This document shows, piece after piece, positions 1-11,932 of a DNA stretch of 64,000 bases. Below the pieces are notes generated by a model. It was not told the origin of the DNA. It saw only the letters and a program-made list of their open reading frames with translations, and did no database searches. Source of the stretch: Branchiostoma lanceolatum (Eukaryota > Chordata > Leptocardii > Amphioxiformes > Branchiostomatidae); NCBI RefSeq assembly GCF_035083965.1, contig NC_089738.1, forward strand, positions 2,080,501 to 2,144,500. Direction: 5' to 3'. The stretch's first letter is position 1. Each line of letters opens with the position of its first letter. The position numbers and the translations under genes were made by a program.

Positions 1-352
1 ACGAAACATATTTTTCTGAACATAACAACTGACCTTTACAATGTTATATTTAAAGGTCCGTGAGTACAATGGTTTCTACTCCCTTTGTAACACTAATTCC
101 GAATAAAACTTGATATGAACATGACAAATATCAACAAATACAGCCGAAGCATTTTAGATCTTCGAACTTATCACAGCTCATGTGCAAACTCAACTTCTCT
201 AAAAAGCTAGAGTTTTGCTACTTTGTTTTTGATTAGCTTATAAGAAATGTTTATGACAATAAGATGATAACAACGGCCCATAGGACACAATCATCCGTTA
301 AGTAGTTAAGGTGTTTGGGATGTAGCTAAGGTGTTTGATGTCCTCTTTAACT

Positions 353-478
353 GCCACACACACACGCAATGACACACACACACGCATACAAACACACAAT
401 CACACACACACAAAGGGCACACAGGCACACAGGCACACAGACACGGACAAACACACATGCGCACACACACTCACAAAA
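353..478. repeat. CA-rich microsatellite
   Basis: Interrupted (CA)n tract with ACACAG and ACACGC variants. The rest of 1-948 is AT-rich and shows no coding signal or recognisable repeat. The short reading frame across this tract encodes only a His/Thr low-complexity peptide and is not a gene. Confidence 0.85.
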
Positions 479-1729
479 CATATACAAGCAATTTCTTCGT
501 GGCGAGTATATCTAGACAAGTTACTGTAACACAGATTGAAGCTTACTTTAATACACTTCAGTCAGTATCAATAATCTTCACACTTCGCAAAATTGATAGA
601 ATTATAAGAACACTGTACGTAGAGTGTACCTAAACTGAAGAGCTGCTACCTGCACAAAGTCATTATCTACCAGGGCGGACATACAACGAGTAGAATTTGT
701 TTATTTTCACTTCCCTTTGCAACAAACAATTTGTTGGCACTATTTCGTCATCAACATTATCGAATGCTCACTGGGCCAGCTTTTTGAAATTATTTCTTAA
801 AATGAGAGCTCACTCGAATGAGTGCTAAGAATGGACCGGGATTAGTCGTTCGGGATTAGTCGTTATATTTTTTTTTCCATCAAATGTAAGCAAATAGTCA
901 TTTTCCTACGAATTTTAAGCTACGTGGTAAGGGGTAGTGCCGTTTCCATCAGTAATTGGTGTAAATAGTTAGAGTTTGGTCCCTTACATCTGTCACTACC
1001 AGCTGTCCTTCTAGACCCACAGCAGTACGACCAACCACCCTCAGCCCAGTGACTGCATTGCGAACAAAATGCCCGCGACTTGTAAACATGGCCACTTGAC
1101 CTTTTTCACGCCTATTCCAGATCCCACGATCTGCCACCAGGATGTGGCCAGAAATATCAGTACAGATACCTCGGGGATATATCAGCTCACCATCACCGCT
1201 GTCACGGCCCCGAAAAATTGAACAGAAGATGCCCGGTCTGGTTATACACGTGAACCATGTTACAACTTACCGTTAGAATGTTCCCATCCCTGTTAACGAC
1301 GGTCGAATCTGTAGATAAACTTTCTAGATTAAGCTCCTTGACAAAAGAACCATTTGGATGAAATATAAGAAGCACATTATCACGTCTGTCACTTTTTGTG
1401 ACGAGAATGTGATTCCTTTGCCCATCAAAGGCAATTGTTCGAAAGTGTTTACTGCGTTGCACCTCGAACTTACTCAAAGCCCGAACATCACCGTTGTATT
1501 GTACAACAAAGGAGCCGACAAATGCCACCCCCCCCCCCCCCCCCCACCCCCCTAACCACAGGTTGTCATTGCCGTCAATAGAAATGCCTCCTGGACACAT
1601 GGTACTATCGGCTTTCCCGGGTACAGTTGTCAAGAAATGACGAACGTAAACACCCTTCATATAAAAAACTTGGACTAGTTGCTGGTCATGATCAGCTACG
1701 ACGATCTCGCTTCTAGAAGAGACAACAAC

Positions 1730-2460
1730 TGGTATGTGGGTAGGTGTTGGGAGGAGAAAGGTCAAGGTCGATTTTGGGCCCCCTGGTAAGTGTCACTGAA
1801 ACTGCAATGGCGTATTTGTCAAAATCTTCTGAGGAGTATAACTGAAGGAAGGAGCAATAGATTTTCTTGTTATGCAGGTAGCTTAGATAGAGATGTACAC
1901 ACTGAATTGGAAATTATGCAAATTGGGACTGAATTTGCATATGTAATGAGGATTATTCATATTTCCATTATAGGCATGTTGTGGTAGCTTACACCTGTTG
2001 GTTTCAAATCTGGGACAAGAATTCCCTAGGTCCCAACAGCTGGTGGACAAACCACAAAGGGGTACACTACCATGTACCAAACTTGTATACTTGTTTCTAT
2101 TATGCGGATAGTTTAAGTGTTACTTGAAAGTGTGATAATGCAAATCAGAATCTAATTTGCTTAATCAAGGGGGGCATTTTATAAACCCAGTCCGTTCAAT
2201 GGTACGACGGTTAGAAAAATGCAACATATGTTGTTACTCAGAAATAAAGGGATATTGATAGATACAAGTTATGAAAATGAATACCTTATTTGCATAATGA
2301 ATGAGAAAATACTGTTATCCGATATTGGTAGATAACTGGTATGTCATACTTGTGGCATTTGGAAGTCTTGTGACAGTGAACATAGTTGAATATGAATTAT
2401 GCAAATGTAGGCCTCATTTGCTTAATTAATATTTCATGGAGACTTGTTTTCTATTGGAAT
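1730..2460. repeat. Octamer-rich dispersed repeat, copy 1
   Basis: This shares the GGTATGTGGGTAGGTGT, AAGGTCGATTTT and 'gcaggtagcttagatagagatgtacac' modules with the copies near 10.1-11.2, 16.4-18.7 and 56.0 kb. It contains paired ATGCAAAT / ATTTGCAT motifs at about 1914-1940, 2138-2160, 2290-2300 and 2398-2420. It interrupts the NHL pseudogene and supplies the apparent N-terminus of its downstream reading frame. Confidence 0.7.
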
Positions 2461-3089
2461 GTACTATCAATAATTCATTCCCAAAAAACATATAGAAAAA
2501 TAGGAAATTGAATCGACGGAACTTATTTTAATGTCTGTAATATTTCTATATTTACCTGTCATGTTGGTAGAAGAGGATATATTCTTATTCAAATATGTGG
2601 TAGTTTCGACAGCCTTCCTCGAGGTTTTGGAGCTGCCTTTGCTGGATACCAATGCCTGTCGACGAAACAACTACATATACATTTTCCAGTTGAGCTGGAA
2701 TCAGTTTCACTCTTTCAGTGCCAATTTGATTTCCAGATTGATAATCATCAATGCAATCAACACGAAAATTTCTTATATCTAGCAAGTCACTGTATTGCTT
2801 TAAACATAAATTTTCATACTTGCTTTAGTTAGGCAAGACTATTGGTGGTGTTCCTTACGTTCATACAATACTAAGGACTTGGACATATCAAATGTATTCA
2901 CAGTATTGATAGCTAGTCCATGCAGTAGAGCAAGTCAGCACTACACTACTTACCGTATTTGTAAGTTCTGACACAACATTGTGCGATGTAGATGAATGCT
3001 CTATCGCTGTGTGAGCTGTTTTCATCATTGTCGTCTGAAACAGTAGTGTTAGTTTCATAACTTTTAAGTGGATCGACAGTCCACACAAC

Positions 3090-3222
3090 TAAACAAAAAT
3101 GTGTCTTAGCCAAGCCTCCACTGATGTGAACACCACGACAGTCAGTAGCAGACTGACTCTGGTAGTTTACGTTAGCCGAATTTATTGGATGGTTTTATAG
3201 TACAGACCTGGTCTTTGAATTT
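3090..3222 (-). pseudogene. Gene fragment, domain not recognised
   Basis: The minus strand reads NHPINSANVNYQSQSATDC then RGVHISGGLAKTHF, with a stop just upstream. It is clearly paralogous to a fragment at about 30718-30880 (minus), which reads HPIDSTDINNWSATDSRGV then YIGGGLAN. I do not recognise the domain. It lies in an intron-like gap of the NHL pseudogene. Confidence 0.45.
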
Positions 3223-3767
3223 CTAGTTTTCTTAAATATTTTTTTTTTGGTCTTACCTGACGGAAAGTGGACACTTTCAGTTCTTGGTTCATCTGGATCC
3301 TGGTACATATGGTCATCCTAATCTACATCTTCATTTTCGTACATATCTTCAGCTACATTGGTGTCTGTTCTATAAGTGTGATCAGCGGAGACGTCCAACG
3401 GCTGCGTCTTAATGGACTGTGGCTTTACAGTAGGACAAGGCGCTTCTTCTCCTGGAGTCGTCTGTATGGTATAGACATTACTTTGCAGGATCTTTATCGT
3501 CTGTAGTTGTTTACCTGGCGGATAGTTCGCATTTTCAGCTAGTTCACCTGGATCCTGGTATACAGGCTCATCATCATCGACATCATCATTTTCATAAACA
3601 TCTTCAGCCACATCAGTATCTGTTCCAGGTGTGTGATGAAGTGAAACGTCACACGGCTGAGCTTGTATGGACCGTGGATCTAAGGTAGGACAAGAAGCTA
3701 CTCCTTTTCCTTGAAAGGTTTCCTTGACGTTACGATGCTGCATCTCTATTGTCTGCAGGCTAGTCAC

Positions 3768-4630
3768 AGGTCATGTCCATAGATCCCGAGAGCTGCTGTG
3801 GGGGAGCAGGTGCATGAACGTTCCGCTCAAAAAGACGACGGAGTGAAGAAGTGTGGTGGTGATTTCGCTGCTGTTAAAACGGTAACTGAAGTAACTAATT
3901 GTCTAGACCTTTCACAAGCATAGGCCAGCAGATTGGACAGAAGTAATAGGAATCAGTCACTTACAAATATTTTGGGACTGATTTCTTAGTTGAGATTACA
4001 ATTGATTCAGTTCTCAGACCAATGTGGGAGTGGGCAATCTATTTTTCATTTAACCGGATTTGTGAATGAGCCACCCAAATCAAAATTACAAATGAAACGG
4101 CTTTTAAGCAGGCATGAAAACAGGAGGGCCGAATCGCATATACCTACTTTTTTTAGATAATCAAAAGACGTAATCTGATTCTTGAAATGTGCATTCGTTT
4201 TTTTTAAAGAAAAGCTTTCAATATATTGTATTTCAAACTTATTTGTAGTTTAATGTAAATATGTAACCATGCCGCAATGAGCCAGCCAAAGCCATCTTTT
4301 GAACTGTTTTTCTTTTTGGATTTGAAAGTGTTTTCGTGAGCAGTAATATATTACACGTCATAGTCTGTACAACACTGACTGTAAGTAGTAGTGGAATTTC
4401 CTCGTGGATAAGTTCCAATGTCTACAACTCAGCTGGCTCAGCTTCACGGGTGATGCTCATAAATACCAAGGAGTGTTCGCAGGGTGGGCAGGTAGTTCAA
4501 TAGTAGTTAAGTAATTTAATTGTCCTGACTTATCATTAGAAAATTAGTCAACGTTTCATACAGACGTGATTGGAACCTGTTGCTTTTAGAATTTTCCATC
4601 AATGGTTTGTCAGTCGAGATTGACAATTAA
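3768..4630. other. No gene seen
   Basis: AT-rich sequence without a supported reading frame. No repeat matching other parts of the window was noticed. Confidence 0.5.
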
Positions 4631-4953
4631 TGCCCCTTAGGTGTTAAGGTTAGGGTTAGGGCACAATTTTCTTCAAACGGGTCAAACTTGGGTTCATTCA
4701 AAAGGTCTTTTGGCTAGGAGATTGAAACTGAAAACGGATTTAAAGTACCATGCTTTGCTATCGAGTTATTAGACTTTATAAGTTCACCCTAACCCTAAGT
4801 GTTAGGGTTAGGGTCACGGCACATATTTCTTTAAACGGGCCAACATTGGACTCATTCAAAAAGTCTTTTGACCATGAGATTAAAACTGAAAATGTATTTC
4901 AAATAACATGCTTTGTTATCGAGTTATGAGAGTTTAAAAGCTAAACCTAGCCC
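4631..4953. repeat. Satellite of about 160 bp with telomere-like core, left part
   Basis: Two tandem units, starting near 4632 and 4795. Each opens with a variant of CCTAAGTGTTAGGGTTAGGG, followed by 'cttcaaacgggccaaact', 'aaaggtcttttggc', 'gaaactgaaaacgg', 'atcgagttatgag' and a CCCTAACCCTAA tail. The array continues at 8248 after the LINE at 4954-8240. Confidence 0.8.
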
Positions 4954-7900
4954 TAACCCCTCTCCCTGTGCTGCTATCTTGTCGTGGTGGGGAGGCTTGA
5001 GTGCCTCAAGGATTCTGTGAGCTATACCGGCGGGGGCTTTTAAGTCCCCGGTAGGTTTAACCATGCCGGGCAGGTTACAGGTGAGGGGTCAGACGAAAGG
5101 CAGTACCTCGTCCTCCAGGTTGGGGGTCGGGCTCAGGGTTGACAACCCGGTCCTGTTAAGAATACCCTGTCACGGAAATAGCAACAAAAGAATCGAAAAC
5201 AACCGGACGTGACGGGCTTCCAAGTGTATCAGCAGATACCAGGATGAATGCCTGTGGTGAAAGCCCTCGGGAAGCCACCGACAGGAAGGTGGAAGTTCTT
5301 CATGCCAAACAAAAAACAAACATTTTTGGAATGTGCGTACCATGTATGAAACAGGAAAACTTGCACAAGTAACGGCTGAAATGAGAAGATACAATTTACA
5401 TATTCTAAGAATCAGTGAGAGGAGATGGACAGGATCAGGGCGACTCAGAACCAGCACAGGTGAAACAGTTCTGTACTCAGAGACGACGATCGCCACCATG
5501 AAGGTGTAGCAATTATTCTACAAAAGGGAGTAGAGAAAAGCCTGATAGAGTGGAAACCGGTTAATAGCAGGCTCATCAAGATCAGACTGAAAGGGAAACA
5601 GATCAACACTACTATTATACAATGCTGTGCACCGACAAATGATGGTGATGAAGAAAGTAAAGATGCGTTTTACGAGCAGTTACAAGCTGAGCTCAAGAGT
5701 ATACCTGGTCACGATATGAAGATAGTGACGGGAGATATGAATGCAAAAGTTGGAAATGACAACTCTGGATATGATAGGGCCATGGGAAGGCAGGGTTGTG
5801 GAGTTATGAATGAAAACGGAGAAAGGCTGGTGGATTTCTGTGCCAGGCCTTACCTTGTAATAAGTGGTACACCATTTCCACATAAGGATATACACAAGCT
5901 GACCTGGTTTACACCGAATGGTAGAGAAATGATCTATCTGATTAGATAGATCACCTGATGATCAATGGTACCTAGAGACGTTCACTGTTCGACGTCAAGG
6001 TTAAACGAGGTGCAGATGTTTCCAGTGATCATCATCTTGTTGTGGCAGTACTGAAAGTGAGATCAAGGAAAGCTGGAAGCAAAAAAGGCAAAGAAAGAGC
6101 AATTTGACATTGAAAAGCAACAAGACCCAAAGTGAGGAGCTCCTTTACTCTGCAACTAAAGAATAGATTTCAGGTGCTATCCACCCTTAGTGAAACACCA
6201 CAGGATACAAACTCAAATGCAAATGGCATTAATGGCAAATGGGAGCAGGCAAAAACTGCTTATGTGGATACTAGCAGAAAGTGTTTGGGCACCAAAAGGA
6301 AGGATAGGAAAGAGTGGGTAACCGATGAAACATGGCAAGCCATTGAAACACGTAGGAGGGTTAAAAAGAAACTAATGGAAGCAAAATCAGGCAGATTGAA
6401 AGAGAAATACAAAGCTGAATATCAGATAGTAAATAAAGTTGTCAAGAGGAAGACTCGAACTGACAAAAGGGCATACATAGACAATCTTGCAAAACAAGCA
6501 GAAGATGCAGCTCAAAAAGAAGAGCAGGGTAAAGTGTATAAGCTAACCAGGATGATTAGTGGCAAATACAGAGGAGCGTCTGACTTGCCAGTGGAAGATA
6601 AACAAGGAAAGCTTCTCACAACAGAAGCAGACCAAGAAGCCAGGTGGGCTGAGCACTTCAATGAGGTCCTCAACAGACCACCACCAACAGTAACAGCTGA
6701 CTTCCAAGACACATAAGTAAGCCCGCCTCTGAACGTCAACACTGAACCGCCAACCAAAAGCGAAATAATAATGGCTATTAAAGCAATAAAGAACAAGAAA
6801 GCCCCCGGATCTATTCAAGGCAGATCCAAGTCTAGCAGCTGAAGTTCTCCTGCCACTCTTCACCTTAGTATGGAAAAATAAGGAAATACCCGATGACTGG
6901 TCAGAGGGAATCATCATCAAACTTCCAAAACGTGGTTCCTTACGAAACTGTAATAACTGGAGAGGAATCACACTCTTGTCAATACCAAGCAAAATCCTAT
7001 CAAAGATAATTGTCAATCGTATAACAGAGGCTGTTGACAAGCATCTCAGGAAAGAACAGGCTGGTTTCAGAAGAGGAAAAGGGTGCATCGACCATATTTT
7101 CACTCTACGTAACATAATTGAGCAGTGCACAGAGTGGCAAAGAGAACTGTACGTTAACTTTGTCGATTTTGAAAAGGCGTTTGATTCCATTCACCGTGAA
7201 AGTCTCTGGAATATTCTGCTTCTGTATGGAATACCTGAAGAATTAGTTCTTGTCATCAAAAGCTTTTACAACAACTTGCAGAGTTGGAAATAGTTTACAA
7301 ACTTACATCAGGTGTTAGACAAGGATGTGTGATGTCAGCATTACTCTTCAACATTGCGATTGACTGGGTCCTGAAACAAACAACTAAAGATCAGAATAGG
7401 GGCATTAGATGGACACTCTTTTCAGTTCTGGAAGACTTGGATTACGCAGACGATCTTGCTCTGCTCACGCATACCCATCGCCACATGCAGGAGAAAACAT
7501 TACCGTCTTAGTGACTTTGGTCGACCAATTGGATTGAAGATAAGCCAAAAGAAAACTGAGGTCATGACCTTGAATATCCCAAATCCTTCTCAAATTCAGG
7601 CTAATGGTGAAAATCTGCCCCATACTGAGACCTTTACATACCTGGGGGTAGTACTGTCAGTTATGATGGAGGTGCAGATAAAGACATCAAAAACCGTCTT
7701 AACAAAGCAAGAAATGCATTTCACACACTGAATAACATATGGAGGTCTCAAAAGTATTCTACAAAAACAAAACTTAAACTTTATCAAATTTGTGTCCTGT
7801 CAACCCTACTATATGGCTCAGAATGTTGGAGAATGACAAAGAAAGATCTGCAAAAACTGTCAACCTTTCATACCAAAAGTTTGAGAAGAATTCTTCGCAT

Positions 7901-8240
7901 CTTCTGGCCAAAGACTCTATCAAATGAGGAACTCTTAAACAAATGTAAACAAGAGTGTATGGAAACAATCATCCTCCGAAGGAGATGGAAATGGATAGGG
8001 CACGTGTTGAGGAAAGATCCAAACGACATAGCAAGAGTAGCAATGAACTGGACTCCGGAAGGGAGGAGGAAACAAGGCAGACCAAAAAACAAATGGTGAC
8101 GAACAGTGGCAGGGGAACTGGAGTGCTTGGGCCATACTTGGAATAGCATCCAGAGGGTTGCCAAGGACCGAAGGAGATGGCGAACTTTTGTTGCTGCCCT
8201 ACATGCCGGGAGGCATAAAGGGCAGTAAGTAAAGTAAGTA
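4954..8240 (+). mobile_element. RTE-like LINE, near full length but inactive
   Basis: About 3.3 kb, the usual size of RTE-clade non-LTR elements. A GC-rich 5' region (4960-5180) is followed by an endonuclease domain at about 5310-5950 (KIVTGDMNAKVGND, FCARPYLVISGT, WFTPNGR), a linker (6132-6716), and a reverse transcriptase at about 6960-7560 (KEQAGFRRGKGCIDH, VDFEKAFDSIHRESLW, TSGVRQGCVMS, LDYADDLALL). The C-terminal region at 7830-8229 carries RRRWKWIGHVLRK and GRRKQGRPKN and ends GRHKGQ-stop, followed by a GTAAGTA-type tail. Several frameshifts and stops (at 5948, 6716, 7293, 7511 and 8099) break the frame, so it cannot encode an intact protein. CTAGCCC at 4947-4953 and again at 8241-8247 is a plausible target-site duplication inside the satellite. 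Confidence 0.85.
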
Positions 8241-8247
8241 CTAGCCC

Positions 8248-8615
8248 AAATCCTAGGTGTTAGGGTTAGAACACACATTTCTTTAAACAGGCCAAAGTTT
8301 GACTTATTCAAAAGGTCTTATGGCCAGAAGTTTGAAACTGTAATCGGATTTCAAATTTCTTGCATTGTTATCGAGTTATGAGACTTTAAAAGTTAAACCC
8401 TAACCTTAACCCTAGGTGTTTAGGTTCAAACGGGCCAAACTTAGATTCATTCAAAAAGTCTTTTGGCCAGGAGTTTGATACTGAAAACGGATTTCAAATA
8501 TCATGTTTTGTTATCCAATTATTAGACTTTATAAGTTAACCCTAACCCTAAGTGTTAGGGTTAGGGCACATGCTTCTTTAAACGGGCCAAACTTGGACTC
8601 ATGCAAAGGTCTTTT
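8248..8615. repeat. Satellite of about 160 bp with telomere-like core, right part
   Basis: Continuation of the 4631-4953 array on the far side of the RTE-like LINE. Units start near 8252, 8411 and 8550 with CCTAGGTGTTAGGG-type cores and the same internal words (GGGCCAAACTTGGA, AAAGTCTTTTGGCCAGGAG). The last unit is cut by the next LINE. Confidence 0.8.
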
Positions 8616-9475
8616 GACTTGACTTACTTACTTGACATATGACGGGTGCCAATCTCCCTCCTCAGTCACCCGAACCACTGTAGCTGCCCAGAAGCTTCTG
8701 TCCTGCATAGCATTCCCCATGCCATAAGTTTGTATGCCAGTGTCTCTTTTAAGGACATCTAGACATGTTAACTTAAAGGGTGGTCTTCCTTGTCGTCTTC
8801 TCCCATTTACTGGGGTCCATAACACTAAATCCGAGACTATTTCCTTGTTGTTTCTAAGACAGTGTCCGGCAAACCTTAAACGTCTGGCCCGTATCTTGTC
8901 TGACACTTTTGGGAGACAAGCGTTCCTTATTTCTCCAATGCTGTTCCCATGTTATGTTGTGCACTCGTCTTAGCATCCTAGTATAACAGCCATCCAGCTG
9001 TTTCTCTAGTTTAGGGGATGACCATCCAAGCTTCGCAGCTGTACAAGAGCACCGACTCCACTGTTGAAAGAAAGAGCCGTATCTTGAGTTTCCTCGGTAA
9101 GTCCGACTTCCAGATCTTCTCCAGCTTGTTACAGGATCTCCACGCTGCCGCCTTACGAGAGTTGATGTCCTTAGAGGTGCTTTCAATATGGAACCCCAGG
9201 TACCTAAAGTCCTCCACTTTCTCAAGTGCGGTTCCTTCATGGGTCCTCAAACATACTGGTACCTGCTGGTTGTAGGCCATGAACTTGGTTTTCCCTGCAT
9301 TCATATGTAGGCCTACCATTGCAACTGAGCTGTTTCTACATTTCCAAGTAGTTCCTGGGCTTGCGGGACTTGCTCAGAAATGAGTGCGATGTTATCCGCA
9401 AAGTCCAAGTCCGTTACTGTTCTTGGCCCAATTCTTCTACTTTTTTCTCCTCACCAGTTGAAAGCCTAAATGCTC
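8616..9475 (-). mobile_element. 5'-truncated LINE (RT C-terminus and tail)
   Basis: The minus strand carries a reverse transcriptase active-site remnant (VTDLDFADNIALIS, about 9375-9425), then MVGLHMNAGKTKFMAYN, EDFRYLGFHIESTSKDI and SVLLYSCEAW. It finishes with RRLRFAGHCLRNNKEIVSD, WTPVNGRRRQGRPP and DWHPSYVK-stop, then a TAAG-rich tail. At least two frameshifts separate the blocks. It belongs to a different family from the RTE-like copy just upstream. Confidence 0.75.
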
Positions 9476-9489
9476 TTCCCACCCTTCTA

Positions 9490-9765
9490 TGGCCACCCTG
9501 AGTGTGTAGACGAAATTTATATAATCTGGGCAAATTGCTCTCAAAAAATCCCAGGGACCCCTCTATCAGGGGCCAGTAGTTAAAAGGAAAATAGAATATA
9601 TTAGACTGATTCGAAAAACAAAAAAAGGTCACAAAGACAATATTCTTCAACAACTTGACTCTCATTCGACCAAAAACCCGTCCGCCTTTTTGGATCTTAT
9701 TAAGTTGTTCAAGTCAAATGGAGTATTTTCCAGTATCAGGGTGAAGTGGCACAAGTTAGGATGGC
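9490..9765 (+). mobile_element. LINE fragment (endonuclease-RT linker)
   Basis: The plus frame, with a few stops, reads LGKLLSKNPRDPSIRGQ and then EYIRLIRKTKKGHKDNILQ and NPSAFLDLIKLFKSNG. This is the basic linker typical between endonuclease and reverse transcriptase in Tx1/CR1-type LINEs. It abuts an oppositely oriented endonuclease fragment. Confidence 0.55.
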
Positions 9766-10125
9766 AGAATTTGCACACGTCTCTGTGAACCAGCTTTTCT
9801 TACTTTTGCATTTATTATGGGCTTGACTTCCTTTTTTTGTACAGCGTAGTCTAAGCGATTTTTCCGGCTTCTTGTAGTGACAATACAAGGTCATCGAGTG
9901 CGCTTTCAATTGAACATGGTGTTGTTTCGTAATTCTTTTTGAGGAATTGATCTAAAATAGAAGAGAAATTTTGTTTGCTGACTATTGCCATGAAGTTTTC
10001 TTTGGAGTCATTGTCCCATACGAATTTGCAATGGGGCATAGTATTCAAGTCGGTTTTCTCTGGTAATTGTTTTAAATTACAATGTAGGATTAGTGACAAT
10101 TTACAATGATCTGAAAGTGGGATTA
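9766..10125 (-). mobile_element. LINE fragment (end of endonuclease), opposite orientation
   Basis: The minus frame reads SDHCKLSLILHCNLKQLPE, KFVWDNDSKENFMAIVSKQ and DDLVLSLQEAGKIA, then after frame changes KKSWFTETC. This is the usual end of a LINE endonuclease domain (SDH...L followed by K.WF...C). It logically precedes the linker at 9490-9765 but points the other way, so an inversion is likely. Confidence 0.55.
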
Positions 10126-10139
10126 ACGGGTAGACATGA

Positions 10140-11190
10140 AAGAATTATATTTATCTCCATGAAAAATGGAGATATTGTTTTGGGTGTGTCTGTGTGTTTG
10201 TTTGTGTTTCCGGACTACTGTAGTCAGCATAACTCAAGAGCCTCTTGATGGATTACGATGATATTTGGTATGTGGGCAGGTGTAATGAAGCCCAAATTCA
10301 AGGTCGATTTTTGCCCCCCTGGTATGTGACCTTGGTACTGCAGCAGAAATTCCATTTTTGTATCTCTTGACCTGGACGTGTTGTGGTCTTGATTTTTTGG
10401 TGGCAGATAGCTTGTGGTGTAATGAAGACGTGGTGTGAGTTTGGGCCCCCTAGCAGCTTGCTCTGGAACTGCAGGGGCGTTATCGTGAAAATCTTCTAAG
10501 GAGAATAACTGTCGTGAACAAATGAACAACGGATTTCCATGATATCAGTATACAGGTAGCTTAGACAGGGATGTACACAATGAAGTGCCAATTATGCTAA
10601 TAAGGACTTAATTTGCATAGCTAATGAGGAAAATCTATATTTGCAGTGTTTTCCATTATAAGACTTAAATACATGTAACGTATGTAGTTTATGGAAAGTG
10701 GATCATCAACAGATACCATTAAGCAAATAAATTCCTAATTTGCATAATTAATGCAAAACACCATATCTCATCTAATTGGAAAATTATAGGACTGTCAATA
10801 TGATACTTAATATGCAGGTAGCTTAGACAGAGTTATACATAATTATGTGCAAATTATGCTAATTGTGACTTAATTTGCATAGCTAAGGAGGAAAATCTTT
10901 ATATGCAGTGTTTTCCATTATCAGACTTAAGTACATGTAACATATGTAGTTTATGGAAAGTGGAGCATCAACAGATACTAGTTATGCAAATAAATTCCTA
11001 ATTTGCATAATTAATGCAAAAACACCATAATTCATCTTATTGGAAAATTATAGGACTGTCAGTATTGCAACATGTGTAAGTTAGATAAAGGTGTTGATGA
11101 CCAAGCATATACATGTATTATGCAAATGTGTAAGTCATTTGCATGAATAGAATTGTTCATGGAGATATGAGGTCGTGGGACTCTTGTTTG
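10140..11190. repeat. Octamer-rich dispersed repeat, copy 2
   Basis: Begins near 'ctccatgaaaaatggagata' and ends near 'catggagatatgaggtcgtg'. It contains two internally repeated blocks of about 240 bp (10545-10790 and 10810-11060), each with 'atgcaggtagcttagacag', TTTTCCATTATCAGACTTAA and ATGCAAATAAATTCC/ATTTGCATAATTAATG motifs. The only reading frame, 10224-10529 (-), is a by-product of the repeat. Confidence 0.8.
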
Positions 11191-11392
11191 AGTAGTAGTA
11201 ATTCGCTGTAATATAGTCGACTGCGCGTGTACCCTTTGGTTAAAAACAGGTAGGTTTCCCTAGAACATCACGAGGGGTTCTGCCATTGAGAATTCTCACC
11301 TTACTATCAATGCACAAATCAATTAATTTTTACTGAAAGGGGTGGGATGGCCTAGGTCCATACTATTTCGGGGGAACGGGTGCTCAAATTAA

Positions 11393-11617
11393 TCATAATG
11401 CTCGGGTACGGGGTTGACTGTCCACAGGCATATCATCGACAACATAATCTTTAAGGTCCCCAACACGAGCATTTAGGTCCCCTCCTACTATTACTTCGCC
11501 GCAGCTGATAAAGTGGGCAATTTCTTCTTCCAAAACATCAAATGTATCATATGTTCTGTTAGAGTATATATTTATCGCTCTGTCTCTCTCTTTTTCTATT
11601 TCTCTCTCAGAATCCAC
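11393..11617 (-). mobile_element. LINE endonuclease fragment
   Basis: The minus frame reads NRTYDTFDVLEEEIAHFIS and then GEVIVGGDLNARVGDLKDY. The GDLNARVGD motif is the GDFNAR box of LINE apurinic endonucleases. No other part of this element is recognisable here. Nothing further was seen between 11618 and 11932. Confidence 0.6.
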
Positions 11618-11932
11618 TCAGTTATGCAAATTTCTTTATCAGCAAACAGAATGAAATTTTAACTAGTTGACAATGGTTACATCAGCTCTGTGACCTACTT
11701 ATGAGAGTGAAATTAGTGTCGTCAACGTGCCGATTGTTTTCTGTCCCCGCCTGCACAAGTACTAAGCCACAAACAGGATTTTGATTATATCATTTCAATG
11801 CTGGCTGAAAGTTCTAGTATGAAATGATCCTATACAACATTTACGTTTTGTTGGTTGTGACGGAATCTCATTACCATCAAAACAGCTTATTTGCTGAACA
11901 TTTGCCATACCATGGTGTCTACTTTTTAGCGA

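Larger units (their letters stand above)
949..3752 (-). pseudogene. Broken NHL-repeat (TRIM/NHL-like) gene, probably membrane-anchored
   Basis: The minus strand encodes NHL beta-propeller sequence in 1725-949. Recognisable blades include SEIVVADHDQQLVQVF, MCPGGISIDGNDNLWL, HVYNQTGHLLFNFSG, GDGELIYPRGICTD and GHILVADR, ending TIYTNY-stop. Upstream are exon-like blocks: 3752-3257, with two diverged tandem units of about 75 residues carrying acidic tyrosine motifs (DVYENDD, PVYQDPGE); 3034-2954, joined in phase to the first by TCAG/GTAAGA and TTTCAG; and possibly about 2651-2550 (SSKTSRKAVETTTYLNKNIS, then GTAAAT). Three lesions are visible. There is an in-frame TAG at about 3318-3320, where the first repeat unit has Asp. 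A one-base frameshift at the GGGGCC near 1204 separates two otherwise continuous NHL frames. Repeat sequence replaces the start of the NHL exon at about 1730-2460. A C/G homopolymer at 1529-1553 also distorts one blade. NHL propellers mediate protein or RNA binding. Assigning all blocks to one gene is inference; a sequencing error could explain the frameshift but not the other two lesions. Confidence 0.6.

Noticed and set aside
1358-1555. Plus-strand frame ending in polyproline
   Set aside because: Antisense to the NHL pseudogene and created by the C-run at 1529-1553.
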